DNA from: Acidobacteriota bacterium
GTDB taxonomy: Bacteria; Acidobacteriota; Terriglobia; Bryobacterales; JACQDG01
Direction: 5' to 3'
Assembly (NCBI GenBank): GCA_016201185.1
Contig: JACQDG010000021.1
Coordinates: 1-16,690, forward strand
DNA length: 16,690 nt
How positions within the stretch are numbered: position 1 is the first letter of the stretch; every line of letters begins with the position of its first letter. The notes beneath the pieces are model-generated. The model made no database searches. It saw only the letters and a program-made list of their open reading frames with translations, and had not been told where the DNA came from. The position numbers were made by a program, and so were the translations under genes. This document shows positions 1-7,307 of the stretch, one piece after another.

Positions 1-9
1 GGAGAGACT

Positions 10-231
10 ATGGTTCGAACGGTCGAAGCTGTGATCGATGAGCAAGGCAACGTCCGCCTGCTCGATCCCTTGCAACTCCCATCGGCCCGCCGTGCGCTTG
101 TGATGATCTTAGAGGAACGCCCAGTTGCCGGCGCGCCCGAGAGCGCCCTGCTGAGCGAGGCTGCGCTTGGGAAGGATTGGAACCGTCCGGAGGAGGACCA
201 GGCGTGGTCCCACCTGCAGCAGGTGCGGTAG
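10..231 (+). CDS. MazE/AF2212-like antitoxin of a type II toxin-antitoxin pair
   Basis: A 73-residue protein that should bind and neutralise the PemK/MazF toxin encoded just downstream and repress their promoter. The N-terminal half (VRTVEAVIDEQGNVRLLDPL) resembles short AF2212/DUF104-like beta-strand antitoxins. The acidic C-terminal segment (LSEAALGKDWNRPEED, about residues 48-63) is the kind of tail that fills the toxin's active site. The ATG is preceded by GGAGAG at positions 1-6, so the gene appears complete although it touches the window edge. Its last 28 nt overlap the toxin start (GTG 204), the usual coupling for such pairs. The reading frame is intact while the toxin frame is broken. 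The family call rests on sequence style and context rather than a search; the antitoxin role is likely, the exact family less so. Confidence 0.68.
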   Translation: MVRTVEAVIDEQGNVRLLDPLQLPSARRALVMILEERPVAGAPESALLSEAALGKDWNRPEEDQAWSHLQQVR

Positions 232-510
232 TCCTGGTGCGCTTTCCCTTCTCCGACCTGTCGCAGACAAAGCTGCGCCCGGTCGTGGTTCTTGCCGCCG
301 CTGGCCGAGGGGACTGGATCTTGTGCCAGGGCTCGAAGACGCCAGCTTCGCCACTGGTTCGTTGCGCATCACAAGCTATGCGCGTCCGGGCAAGCTTTTC
401 ACCGCCAGCCGGGATTTGATCGTGGCCAGGTTGGCAAGCTGAAGCCGGAGCCATTCCGGCGAATCATCGATTCGGTGGTAGCCCTTCTGCGTAGCGGTGG
501 TTCGCAATGA
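204..510 (+). pseudogene. PemK/MazF-family endoribonuclease toxin, broken by two frame changes
   Basis: An intact relative would be an mRNA-cleaving toxin of about 110 residues. Here the family signature runs across three frames. From GTG 204 (GGAGGAGGA lies just upstream) the first part reads VVLVRFPFSDLSQTKLRP and then GDWILCQ. After about position 329 the match jumps to another frame (FATGSLRITSYARPGKLFTA, DLIVA). Near 427-429 it jumps again to VGKLKPEPFRRIIDSVVALL, ending at the TGA at 508-510. At the first junction about a dozen residues normally found in this family (a TSNPY-type segment) are missing, so this looks like a deletion. The second looks like a single lost base. The product cannot be made as one chain. 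Single-base assembly error could explain the second event but hardly the first. Confidence 0.72.
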
Positions 511-649
511 GCGTCCTCACGCCCAACTGGCCCACCGCCCCGTAGGGGCCCTCGCTCGAGCTCGCCGCTCGGATGCATGAACGTCCTTTTGGTCGAGTCA
601 CCCTCCTTTCCATAAAATTCTCCCCATCCCTCCAACCACTTACCCCCCC
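511..649. other. Non-coding gap between broken toxin and truncated orphan gene
   Basis: No convincing coding sequence was found in these 139 bases. The only structure noticed is a short perfect hairpin, GCCCC-GTA-GGGGC at 537-549, with no T-tract after it, so it is not a clear terminator. The tract is C-rich toward its right end, where the truncated orphan gene abruptly begins. Confidence 0.5.
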
Positions 650-1093
650 CTCTGGAAACCGCGCTCGTGCAGCAAATGGTCATGGCCGCCTGGCGCCTGC
701 GCCGCCTCCGCCGCGTCGAAACCGGCTTCTTCAACCAGCGCATCATCGACCTGCTCGACGACGCTCCCGAGCGCTACCACGACTTCACTGCGTCCGATTG
801 CATCACTCTCGCTTTTCGCAGGGATATTTACGACTCCGACACCGTCGCCAGGCTCGTCCGCTACGAGGCCAGGATCGAGCGCTCCTTCTACCGCGCCCTC
901 CACGAGATCCAGCGCCTCCAGGCCCGCCGTGCCGGCCTCGACGTTCCTGTCCCCGGCTCCGCCGATGCCAGTTTGACCATCGCCGGCCATGCCTCCACCC
1001 CCGGTTCCGCTCCCCGCCAAAACACATTTTTGCCAAACAAAGCCAATCCCGGAATCGGACACCCGCCCCGCCGCCCCGCTCGGAAATTTCTGA
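650..1093 (+). pseudogene. N-terminally truncated orphan protein of a Trp/Arg-rich family with an NTFLPNKAN tail
   Basis: The frame reads LETALVQQMVMAAWRLRR from 652, then VETGFFNQRIIDLLDD, then a helical stretch (ARLVRYEARIERSFYRALHEIQRL), and near 1024-1050 the tail NTFLPNKANPG. I recognise this as a type of hypothetical protein common in Solibacter-like acidobacteria and planctomycetes. These normally start with a TGP..EGK..../HGLT-type N-terminal domain of roughly 100 residues, which is absent here. The in-frame sequence upstream is a low-complexity proline-rich run ending at a TAA at 613-615. A GTG at 667 could start a short product but has no convincing ribosome site. The frame stays open into grpE out of frame, so the natural C-terminus is also uncertain. 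Function is unknown. It is probably a 5'-deleted remnant; a short expressed protein is the alternative. Confidence 0.5.
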
Positions 1094-1106
1094 TAACATG
1101 GGGGAG
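1094..1106 (+). promoter_or_regulatory. Possible -10 box and ribosome site for grpE-dnaJ
   Basis: TAACAT (1094-1099) is followed directly by GGGGGAG (1100-1106) and ATG at 1109. No CIRCE element and no sigma-32-type CCCCATNT box were found upstream, so heat control, if present, is not by an element I recognise. No good -35 was seen. The two signals almost abut, so if transcription starts about 7 nt after the hexamer the ribosome site would be lost; the hexamer may therefore be accidental. Confidence 0.3.
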
Positions 1107-1108
1107 AT

Positions 1109-1657
1109 ATGGAAGAACCGTTGAATACGCCACCCGAGCCGCGATCCGGAGCGACCGTGGAAACCCCGGCTGCTCCGCCCGAGGAAACGGCGTCCCTCAT
1201 CGAGAGCCTCACCGCCGAGCGGGACAAGGCTTTGGCCGAAAAAGAGGAGCTCTGGGATCGCTTCGTCCGCAAGCAGGCGGAGCTCGAAAATTTCCGCAAG
1301 CGGATGTTGCGGGAAAAGGAGGAGGTTCTCCAGTTTGCGGCCATGGAGTCCATCCGCTCCCTGCTCCCGGTGCTGGATGATTTCGAGCGGGCCCTCGAGG
1401 CGCCCGCCGAAGGAGAGGACTACCGCCAGGGCATCGAGCTGATCTACAAGCGCCTCTACGACACCCTGGTCGAGGCCGGGCTGACGCCCATCGAGTCGGT
1501 GGGAAAGAAATTCGATCCCCACTCCCATCAGGCCGTCGACACGGTGAATAGCGAGGAGCACAAAGACCACACCGTGGTGGAGGAGTACCGGCGGGGATAC
1601 GAGTTTAAGGGCCGCCTGCTGCGGCCGGCCATGGTGAAGGTGGCGGTGCGGGAATAG
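1109..1657 (+). CDS. grpE: GrpE, nucleotide exchange factor of DnaK
   Basis: GrpE releases ADP from the Hsp70 chaperone DnaK in the cytoplasm, resetting the DnaK-DnaJ folding cycle. The 182-residue product has the normal bacterial length and order: an acidic, proline-rich disordered N-terminus (about 1-28), a long charged coiled-coil helix (about 29-80, including ELENFRKRMLREKEE), the four-helix dimerisation region (SIRSLLPVLDDFERAL, 81-96; GIELIYKRLYDTL, 108-120) and the C-terminal beta-wing with the signature KKFDPHSHQAV (133-143) and VVEEYRRGYEFKGRLLRPAMVKVA (156-179). The ATG at 1109 is chosen for the GGGGGAG just upstream. The stop lies 6 nt before the GTG of dnaJ, so the two are certainly one operon. 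No dnaK is in the window. Confidence 0.96.
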   Translation: MEEPLNTPPEPRSGATVETPAAPPEETASLIESLTAERDKALAEKEELWDRFVRKQAELENFRKRMLREKEEVLQFAAMESIRSLLPVLDDFERALEAPAEGEDYRQGIELIYKRLYDTLVEAGLTPIESVGKKFDPHSHQAVDTVNSEEHKDHTVVEEYRRGYEFKGRLLRPAMVKVAVRE

Positions 1658-1663
1658 CCAACT

Positions 1664-2782
1664 GTGGAGAAGCGCGACTATTACCAGATCCTGGGGCTGG
1701 GGCGCAGCGCAAGCGACCAGGAAATTAAGAGCGCCTACCGCAAAATGGCGCTGAAGTATCACCCGGACCGCAATCCCAGCAATTCGGAAGCCGAGGAGCG
1801 CTTCAAGGAAGCGGCCGAGGCTTACAGTGTGCTAAGCGATGCGCAGAAGCGCGCTACCTATGACCAGTTTGGTCACCCGGGCTTGGCTGGGGCCGGCGTC
1901 GGCGGATTCGACCCCGGCGCCTTTGCCGACTTCGCCGACATCTTCGGCGACTTCTTCGGCTTCGGCGACCTGTTCGGGACGGGTGGCCGCCGCCGCTCCG
2001 CCGCCCAGCGCGGGGCCGACTTGCGCTACGACCTGGAAATCGACTTCGCGGACGCCGTCTTCGGCCTCAATACGGAAATCAAGTTCCCCCGGATGGAGGC
2101 CTGCTCGCGCTGCTCCGGCCGTGGCGCCGAGCCGGGCACGGGGCCGACGCCCTGCGTCACCTGCGGAGGCCGCGGCCAGGTCCGCTACCAGCAGGGCTTC
2201 TTCTCCATCAGCCGCACCTGCTCCGCCTGCCGGGGCGCCGGCCAGGTGATCTCCCGTCCTTGCACCCGTTGCCGCGGCGAAGGCCGCACCCGTGTGGAGC
2301 GCAAGCTGAAAGTCAACATCCCGCCCGGCGTGGACAACGGCACCCGCCTCCGCCTGGCCGGCGAAGGCGAGCCCGGCCTGAACGGCGGCTCCACCGGTGA
2401 CCTCTATGTCGTGCTGAAGGTGACGGACCATCCCATCTTCGAGCGCGAGGACCTGCACCTGCACTGCAACATCCCGGTCAATGTGGCCCAGGCCGTGCTA
2501 GGCGCCGAGATCCTTGTGTCAACGCTCGAGGGCCAGGAGAACGTCAAGCTGCCCCCCGGCCTCCAGACCGGCGCCCAGTTCCGCCTCCGAGGCAAAGGCG
2601 TCCCCAGTCTCAACGGGCAGGGCCGCGGTGACCTGGTCCTGCACATTAAAGTGGTCGTTCCCACCCGCCTCAGCCGCGAGCAGAGAAAACTTTTCGAGCA
2701 GTTGATGAATTTGCTTCCCGCGGAAAACAAGCCGTCCGAGAAGGGGATTTTCGAGCGCGTCAAGGACTACTTCGTCCAGTAA
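1664..2782 (+). CDS. dnaJ: DnaJ (Hsp40), DnaK co-chaperone
   Basis: DnaJ delivers unfolded clients to DnaK and stimulates its ATPase. The 372-residue protein has all type I domains. The J domain spans 1-70 with HPD at 33-35. The Gly/Phe-rich linker (about 71-107) has an odd run of DF/GF repeats (FADFADIFGDFFGFGDLFG). The zinc finger has four CxxC pairs (C147/C150, C164/C167, C186/C189, C200/C203). The C-terminal client-binding domains follow (about 210-350), then a dimerisation end. All zinc-binding and HPD residues are intact. The start is GTG at 1664, 6 nt after the grpE stop, giving the canonical MEKRDYYQILGL. The last 23 bp overlap, in convergent orientation, the end of the minus-strand aminotransferase gene. 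Confidence 0.96.
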   Translation: MEKRDYYQILGLGRSASDQEIKSAYRKMALKYHPDRNPSNSEAEERFKEAAEAYSVLSDAQKRATYDQFGHPGLAGAGVGGFDPGAFADFADIFGDFFGFGDLFGTGGRRRSAAQRGADLRYDLEIDFADAVFGLNTEIKFPRMEACSRCSGRGAEPGTGPTPCVTCGGRGQVRYQQGFFSISRTCSACRGAGQVISRPCTRCRGEGRTRVERKLKVNIPPGVDNGTRLRLAGEGEPGLNGGSTGDLYVVLKVTDHPIFEREDLHLHCNIPVNVAQAVLGAEILVSTLEGQENVKLPPGLQTGAQFRLRGKGVPSLNGQGRGDLVLHIKVVVPTRLSREQRKLFEQLMNLLPAENKPSEKGIFERVKDYFVQ

Positions 2783-3911
2783 GCGCGGCCCCCAGCCGCT
2801 CCAGGTCCTCTTCGGAATTAAAAAAGTGCGGCGAAACGCGCAGATAACCGTGCCGCGCCGCGACGACCACTTTCTGCTTCCGCAGCTCGACGGCCAGGCG
2901 GGAAGCGTCGGCGCCGGGGAACTCCGCGGCCAGGATCGGGGAGTCGTAGTAAGACAAACGGTCGCAAAGCAGCCTGGCCCCGGCTTTCCGCAAAACCTCG
3001 CGGCAGCACTCGCCTAATTCCTTCACCCGTTTTTCAATCTCCGCCGGGCCGAGCTCGAGCATCATCTCCAGCACCGCGCCCATAGCGTAAATGCCGGGGA
3101 AGTTTTGCAGCCCGCCTTCGTACTTTTGCGCCTCCGCCGGCAGTTCCGGCGGGCCGTGGTGCAGCACGTCCACCTGGCGCCAGTCCTTGTGGCTCCGCCA
3201 GCTATAGACGCAGGGCTCGAGCCACTCCCGCACTTCCGGCCGGACGTAGGCGAAACCGATGCCGGCCGGCGTCAGCAGCCACTTGTAGCCATGGGCCGCC
3301 ACCACGTCGGCCTGCACCCGGCTCACGTCCAGCCGCAGCGCGCCCAGGCCCTGTGTGGCGTCCAGGTAAAACCCCACCCCGCGCCGGCGCAGGTAGTCGC
3401 CGATCTCCTCCACCGGTGGGCGCAGGCCGGTCGAGTAGTTCACCGCGCTCATCAGCACCAGCCGCGTCCGAGCGTCAATCGCCGCGCAAAAGCGGTCCAG
3501 CGAGAACTCCCCTCCCTCGAGCGGAACCTCGACGAACTCCGCTCCTCGGCGCGCCAGCACGTGGCCGAAATAGGTATTGTTCGGGAATTCGTCCTCCAGC
3601 GCCACCACCCGGTCGCCCGGCTTTAACTTGAGCCCCTGCACCATCCACCCCAGCGCCGTCGCGGTGTTGGGAATGAAAGCGATGTCCGCCGGCGCGGCGC
3701 CGATCAGCGCGGCCGCCATTTCCCGCACCCGGTCGGCGTCGTCGAACCAGGAGACAAAATCCACGCAGGCCTGCTCGTCCCTCCGCCGGTTGTGGCGCTC
3801 CATCGCCTCGAGCGCGCAGCGCGGCAACGGACCGAAGGAAGCGCTGTTCAGGTACACCCACTCTTGCAGCACCGGGAACTGCTCGCGCACGTTGCCCCAC
3901 TCGATGTTCAT
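2760..3911 (-). CDS. Class V PLP-dependent aminotransferase (cysteine desulfurase/isopenicillin N epimerase-like)
   Basis: A 383-residue fold-type I PLP enzyme. Class V members include cysteine desulfurases, kynureninases and epimerase-like proteins; the substrate cannot be told here. The N-terminus has YLNSASFGPLP (20-30). NTATALGWM (82-90) fits the phosphate-binding loop, and YLDATQGLG (182-190) holds the Asp (D184) that pairs with the PLP ring nitrogen. HGYKWLL (207-213) carries the Schiff-base Lys K210. I chose ATG 3911 because a perfect AGGAGG (3915-3920) precedes it and homologous sequence starts there; an open frame continues upstream but runs through the acyltransferase gene. Its ribosome site touches the stop codon of that gene, so the two are co-transcribed. 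Its 3' end overlaps dnaJ by 23 bp. Confidence 0.88.
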   Translation of the reverse strand: MNIEWGNVREQFPVLQEWVYLNSASFGPLPRCALEAMERHNRRRDEQACVDFVSWFDDADRVREMAAALIGAAPADIAFIPNTATALGWMVQGLKLKPGDRVVALEDEFPNNTYFGHVLARRGAEFVEVPLEGGEFSLDRFCAAIDARTRLVLMSAVNYSTGLRPPVEEIGDYLRRRGVGFYLDATQGLGALRLDVSRVQADVVAAHGYKWLLTPAGIGFAYVRPEVREWLEPCVYSWRSHKDWRQVDVLHHGPPELPAEAQKYEGGLQNFPGIYAMGAVLEMMLELGPAEIEKRVKELGECCREVLRKAGARLLCDRLSYYDSPILAAEFPGADASRLAVELRKQKVVVAARHGYLRVSPHFFNSEEDLERLGAALTGRSSP

Positions 3912-3919
3912 GTTCCTCC

Positions 3920-4837
3920 TCAGTAAATTGGCGCTTCTCCCGGCGGGCGGGTCTTCCACCGGCGGTGAATCCACAGCCACTGGTCCGGATATTGCCGGAT
4001 GATTTCCTCGAGCACTTTGTGCGTCCGCTGGGTGTTGATCGTGACGTCCGCCTCCGGGTCGCCCGTTTGCTTCATCTCGATGGGCGGCCAGAAGCGCAGC
4101 ACGTACCGCCGTTCTTTCTGCTCCCACAATGCGAAGCCGGGCAGCACCACGGCCCCGGTGCGCAGCGCGATCTTCACCAGACCCGTCGAGGCGCAGGCCT
4201 GCACTCCGAAAAAGTCAACGAAGGCCCCGTTTTCCGGCGAGGCGTTCTGGTCGATCAGCATGCCTACGGCATGATTGGCGCGCAGCGCCTCGAGAATCCG
4301 CCGGGGCGTTTCGGTCTTCTCGATGATGCGGTTGCCGGAAAAGGTCCGATAGCAAGCCACCAGGCGGTCCAGGTACGGGTTGTCGAGCGACCGCACGACA
4401 ATGTGCAGCGGATACCCGTAGAGGCCGTGAGCCAGCGCGCTCAGCTCCCAGTTGCCCACGTGCGCCGTCAAGAACAGAATCCCGCGCCCGCACTCCCAGG
4501 CCTTCTTGAAATGCTCGAAGCCCTCGTAGCGGATCCACTGCTCGATGTTAGTGCGGCTGAGCCGCGGAAAACGGGCGAAGGCCAGCAACGATCGTCCCAG
4601 CGACCGGTAAACCCCTTTCACGATGGCCTCGCGCTGTGCCTCGCTGAGCTCCGGCATGGCCATCGCAAGATTCCGCCGGGCCACCCGGACCAACCGCGGC
4701 GTCGCCAGGCGCAGCAGTCCGGCCAGCGCGCGCGCCTTCAGGCGCGCCAGCGGCAGCGGCAGAATCTCCAGCGTTTTTAGAACCGGCCATACCAGCGCCC
4801 ACTCGGTCAGGTCGCGGAGCGCACCGTGTTTCGACAT
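3920..4837 (-). CDS. LpxL/HtrB-type lysophospholipid (lipid A) acyltransferase
   Basis: This 305-residue protein belongs to the family that transfers an acyl chain to the lipid A precursor at the inner membrane, late in lipopolysaccharide synthesis. Evidence: the HX4E catalytic motif TAHVGNWE (H126, E131), a DQNASPENGAFVDFFG stretch (196-211) typical of the acyl-donor site, the C-terminal WLWIHRRWKTRP (277-288) that is a hallmark of the family, and the usual length. A hydrophobic N-terminal region (about 13-45) fits membrane association. ATG 4837 follows GAGGAC (4843-4848), with an extended -10-like TGGTATATT just beyond. It is the first gene of a two-gene unit with the aminotransferase and diverges from the GT39 gene. 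Which acyl chain and which position are unknown; some relatives act on other glycolipids or lysolipids. Confidence 0.88.
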   Translation of the reverse strand: MSKHGALRDLTEWALVWPVLKTLEILPLPLARLKARALAGLLRLATPRLVRVARRNLAMAMPELSEAQREAIVKGVYRSLGRSLLAFARFPRLSRTNIEQWIRYEGFEHFKKAWECGRGILFLTAHVGNWELSALAHGLYGYPLHIVVRSLDNPYLDRLVACYRTFSGNRIIEKTETPRRILEALRANHAVGMLIDQNASPENGAFVDFFGVQACASTGLVKIALRTGAVVLPGFALWEQKERRYVLRFWPPIEMKQTGDPEADVTINTQRTHKVLEEIIRQYPDQWLWIHRRWKTRPPGEAPIY

Positions 4838-4848
4838 GGCAAGTCCTC

Positions 4849-4857
4849 AATATACCA
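4849..4857 (-). promoter_or_regulatory. Possible extended -10 element for the acyltransferase gene
   Basis: On the minus strand the sequence reads TGGTATATT, matching the extended -10 pattern TGnTATAAT at all but one position. It lies 11 nt before ATG 4837, with GAGGAC between. No -35 was recognised 17 nt further up. Confidence 0.3.
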
Positions 4858-4891
4858 GCCGGTCCCCCGTCGTCCCGCTTTCCCGAAACGA

Positions 4892-4897
4892 TACACT
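4892..4897 (+). promoter_or_regulatory. Possible -10 box of a leaderless GT39 transcript
   Basis: TACACT lies 6 nt before the GTG at 4904, with no Shine-Dalgarno between them other than a G-run. It matches TATAAT at four of six positions. It is weak alone, but it is one of several start codons in this window with the same arrangement. Confidence 0.25.
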
Positions 4898-4903
4898 GTG
4901 GGG

Positions 4904-6352
4904 GTGCGTTTCTGGATCGCCGCCCTGCCGGCCGCCTACTTTCTGTTCTTCTTCGAGCTCACCGGCATGGGCCTCGTCGGGCCGGATGAGCCGCGCTACG
5001 CCTGGATCGGCCGGGCCATGGCTCAATCGGGCGACTGGGTAACGCCGCGGCTTTGGGGCGAACCTTGGTTTGAAAAGCCCGCCCTCCTTTACTGGATGAC
5101 CGCCGCCGGCTTTGGTACCGGTCTCGGCGACGACTGGGCGCCGCGACTCCCCGCGGCCCTCCTGAGCATGGCGTTTCTGCTCTTGTTCTATTTCCGGCTG
5201 AAAGCCGAGTTTAGCCCCCGTGCCGCCGGATACGCCAGTGCCGTCCTCGCCACATCAGCCGGGTGGGTGGCTTATAGCCACGCTGCCGTCTTCGATCTGC
5301 CGCTGAGCGCCGCGTTCGGCGCCGCCATGCTCCTGCTGTTGCCGGCGCTCGAGCGGCCGAAGGAGAAGAACCTGGTCGCTTTTGCCGCGCTCCTGGGAAT
5401 TTCCGCGCTGGCCAAGGGCCTGGTAGGGCCGGTGTTGGCGGGCTTGACGCTGCTCTGCTGGACCGCCCGGAGGGGGACGCGCCTTGTGCGCGACCTGGCC
5501 CGGCCGTGGCCGCTCCTCGCTTTCGCCGCGACGGCCGTTCCCTGGTTCGCTCTGTGCTATGCCCGCAACGGTCCGGTCTTCTTAGAGGAGTTCTTCTGGC
5601 GGCACCATTTCGCCCGCTATCTGGCCGGGGCGCTAGAGCACAACCAGCCGCTTTGGTATTTTCTGCCGGTGACGGCCGGTTTTCTTCTGCCCTGGACGCC
5701 GCTGGTAGCTTTACTCGGTCGGGCCGGCCTGTGGCGCGAGCCCCGGGCATACTTTCTGGCTTCGTGGGCCGCCGTAACGCTGGTGTTCTTTTCGCTCTCG
5801 CAGGATAAGTTGCCTGCGTATGTGCTTCCGGCGCTGCCGGCGCTGGCCGCGCTGGCCGGCATCGCCCTGGCCGACCAACGACCGGCCCGCGTAGCGCTGG
5901 TTGTCTGTGCCGCCTTGCTGGCGCTGGCGCCGGCCGCTGCGGCCGGCCTGCCCACGGCTCTCGAAAGCGGTTTGCTCGGCGCCTTGAAACAGGCCCGTTT
6001 TTCCTGGCCCGCCTTTGCAGTCGTGGCGGCCTTGTGCGTGGGAGTCTGGGCCGCCGAGCGCGCCGGCCGCCGCGCGGCCGCCGTCGCCGGCATTGCCCTT
6101 TGCGCCGTCGCCGGCTACGCCTGGATCAAGCACAGCGCCTTCCCCGCCATCGACCGCCGCGCCGGCACCCGTACCTTCTGGCGCCAGGTGGAAGCACAGC
6201 GGGATTCGATCTGCCTGGGCCAGTTGCGCCGCCACGTGGTGTACGGGTTGAGCTACTACGCCGGCCGGCGCCTTCCCAGTTGCGAGGAAGCGCCCATGCC
6301 TCTGCGCGTCGAATCCGACGGCGAGCTGACCTTGCGGCGTGTGCTATTTTGA
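4904..6352 (+). CDS. GT39/ArnT-like membrane glycosyltransferase
   Basis: A polytopic inner-membrane protein (about 482 residues from GTG 4904) of the PMT/ArnT superfamily. These enzymes move a sugar from a polyprenyl-phosphate donor to a lipid or protein on the periplasmic face. The first outer loop has the catalytic DE pair in GPDEPRY (D28, E29), followed by GDWVTPRLWGEPWFEKPALLYWM, the classic family signature. About ten hydrophobic helices follow, with ALAKGLVGP in the middle and QDKLPAYVLPALPALA (a KLP..Y.LP signature) in a later loop. The start is uncertain: GTG 4904 gives an N-terminus directly before the first helix; GTG 4898 and ATG 4826 are in frame, but 4826 lies inside the divergent acyltransferase gene. 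Donor and acceptor are unknown; proximity to a lipid A acyltransferase suggests envelope glycolipid modification. Confidence 0.86.
   Translation: MRFWIAALPAAYFLFFFELTGMGLVGPDEPRYAWIGRAMAQSGDWVTPRLWGEPWFEKPALLYWMTAAGFGTGLGDDWAPRLPAALLSMAFLLLFYFRLKAEFSPRAAGYASAVLATSAGWVAYSHAAVFDLPLSAAFGAAMLLLLPALERPKEKNLVAFAALLGISALAKGLVGPVLAGLTLLCWTARRGTRLVRDLARPWPLLAFAATAVPWFALCYARNGPVFLEEFFWRHHFARYLAGALEHNQPLWYFLPVTAGFLLPWTPLVALLGRAGLWREPRAYFLASWAAVTLVFFSLSQDKLPAYVLPALPALAALAGIALADQRPARVALVVCAALLALAPAAAAGLPTALESGLLGALKQARFSWPAFAVVAALCVGVWAAERAGRRAAAVAGIALCAVAGYAWIKHSAFPAIDRRAGTRTFWRQVEAQRDSICLGQLRRHVVYGLSYYAGRRLPSCEEAPMPLRVESDGELTLRRVLF
6342..6350 (+). promoter_or_regulatory. Extended -10 (TGCTATTTT) for a possibly leaderless peroxidase transcript
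   Basis: TGCTATTTT lies inside the last codons of the GT39 gene and ends 6 nt before ATG 6357. There is no Shine-Dalgarno in the gap (GAAAAC). The placement fits transcription starting at or next to the A of the start codon. Confidence 0.35.
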
Positions 6353-6356
6353 AAAC

Positions 6357-7289
6357 ATGAGGCGAGTCTTTCTCTCTGGGTTGCTCTTGTGCTCTGTTCT
6401 TTTTGCTGAGCCGTTGTTCGCGCCGCTGGCCGGCCGGCCGCCCCATCCGCCGCAGAACCCGCCCACGCAGGCCAAGATCGAGCTTGGCAAAAAGCTCTTT
6501 TTTGACAACCGCCTTTCCGGTCCGAGCAACCGCAGTTGCGGCACCTGCCACCGTCCCGAGCTGCTGTTTTCCGATGGTCTTTCCCGCGCCTGGGGATTGC
6601 GCGAGTACGAGCTGCGGCGGCGCACTCCCACCCTTTACAACGTCGGCTGGCAGGCCCGGATGTTCGCCGACATGCGCGCCGCCACGCTCGAGGAGCAGGC
6701 GGCGTTTCCGCTGCGGGCCGAGCAGGAAATGGACCTGTCGCCTTCCGACGCTGTCGAGCGGCTGCGCCGCGACGCTGAGCTGCAGAAGCTTTTCCAGGCC
6801 GCTTTCCCCGGCCGCGAGATGAGCTGGGATCTGGTGGCCGAGGCCATCGCTTCCTACGAGCGGACCCTGGTTTCCTACGATAGCGACCTCGACCGCTATC
6901 TTCTGGGCGACCGCTCGGCCATGAGTCCCGCCGCCCTCCGCGGCATGGAGGTGTTCACCAAAGCCGGCTGCGCCGGCTGCCACAACGGGCCGCTGCTTTC
7001 CGATCAAAAGCTTCACTACATCGGCGTCCCGGAACTGACCGGCGACTCGCCCCAGGGCACTCCCTACAAAACCCCTTCTCTGCGGGACGTCGCCCAGCGT
7101 GCCTCCTATATGCACAACGGCCGCTTTCGCAGCCTCGATGCCGTGCTGGAGTTTTATCAGGGGGTCGGCCGTGCCGAGAGCCCGCAGGGCGAGGCGCCGC
7201 CGCTCGAGATCGCCGACCGGCAAAAGGCCGACCTGTTAGCTTTCTTCCGCGCCCTGACGGGCCGGGTGTTCTCGGTCGAAGGGCAATAG
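6357..7289 (+). CDS. Periplasmic di-heme cytochrome c peroxidase (CcpA/MauG family)
   Basis: A 310-residue exported di-heme protein; relatives reduce hydrogen peroxide with electrons from small cytochromes. Residues 1-18 form a signal peptide (MRRVFLSGLLLCSVLFA). Two c-type heme sites are clear: CGTCH (61-65), followed by FSDG and a TPTLYN motif, and CAGCH (205-209). The family motif TPYKTPSLRDVAQRASYMHNGRF (235-257) contains M252, which occupies the position of the axial Met of the second heme in classical peroxidases, so peroxidase is favoured over MauG-type oxidation. ATG 6357 is preferred over an upstream GTG at 6339 because it gives a clean signal peptide. It begins 4 nt after the GT39 stop, so it may be co-transcribed or use its own -10 box at 6342-6350. 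Maturation needs a cytochrome c assembly system that is not in the window. Confidence 0.92.
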   Translation: MRRVFLSGLLLCSVLFAEPLFAPLAGRPPHPPQNPPTQAKIELGKKLFFDNRLSGPSNRSCGTCHRPELLFSDGLSRAWGLREYELRRRTPTLYNVGWQARMFADMRAATLEEQAAFPLRAEQEMDLSPSDAVERLRRDAELQKLFQAAFPGREMSWDLVAEAIASYERTLVSYDSDLDRYLLGDRSAMSPAALRGMEVFTKAGCAGCHNGPLLSDQKLHYIGVPELTGDSPQGTPYKTPSLRDVAQRASYMHNGRFRSLDAVLEFYQGVGRAESPQGEAPPLEIADRQKADLLAFFRALTGRVFSVEGQ

Positions 7290-7307
7290 CCCTCAAGCTC
7301 TTTTTTT
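7280..7307 (+). terminator. Weak candidate Rho-independent terminator after the peroxidase gene
   Basis: A short stem AGGGC-AATA-GCCCT (7280-7293) spans the peroxidase stop codon and is followed, after 7 nt, by seven T residues (7301-7307). The 5-bp stem and the gap before the T-run make it weak, and the T-run also encodes lysines at the end of the convergent MaoC-like gene. Confidence 0.3.

Noticed and set aside
537..549. Hairpin GCCCC-GTA-GGGGC as a terminator for the toxin-antitoxin unit
   Set aside because: The stem is only 5 bp and is followed by a GC-rich sequence without a T-run.
1000..1108. CIRCE or sigma-32 heat-shock element before grpE
   Set aside because: No TTAGCACTC-type inverted repeat or CCCCAT-type -10 is present.
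640..1353. Long open frame on the minus strand across the orphan remnant and grpE start
   Set aside because: It has no family resemblance and is antisense to recognisable coding sequence; high GC produces such shadow frames.
3912..4127. Upstream extension of the aminotransferase to an ATG at 4127
   Set aside because: The added residues are a shadow of the acyltransferase gene; AGGAGG and family similarity place the start at 3911.
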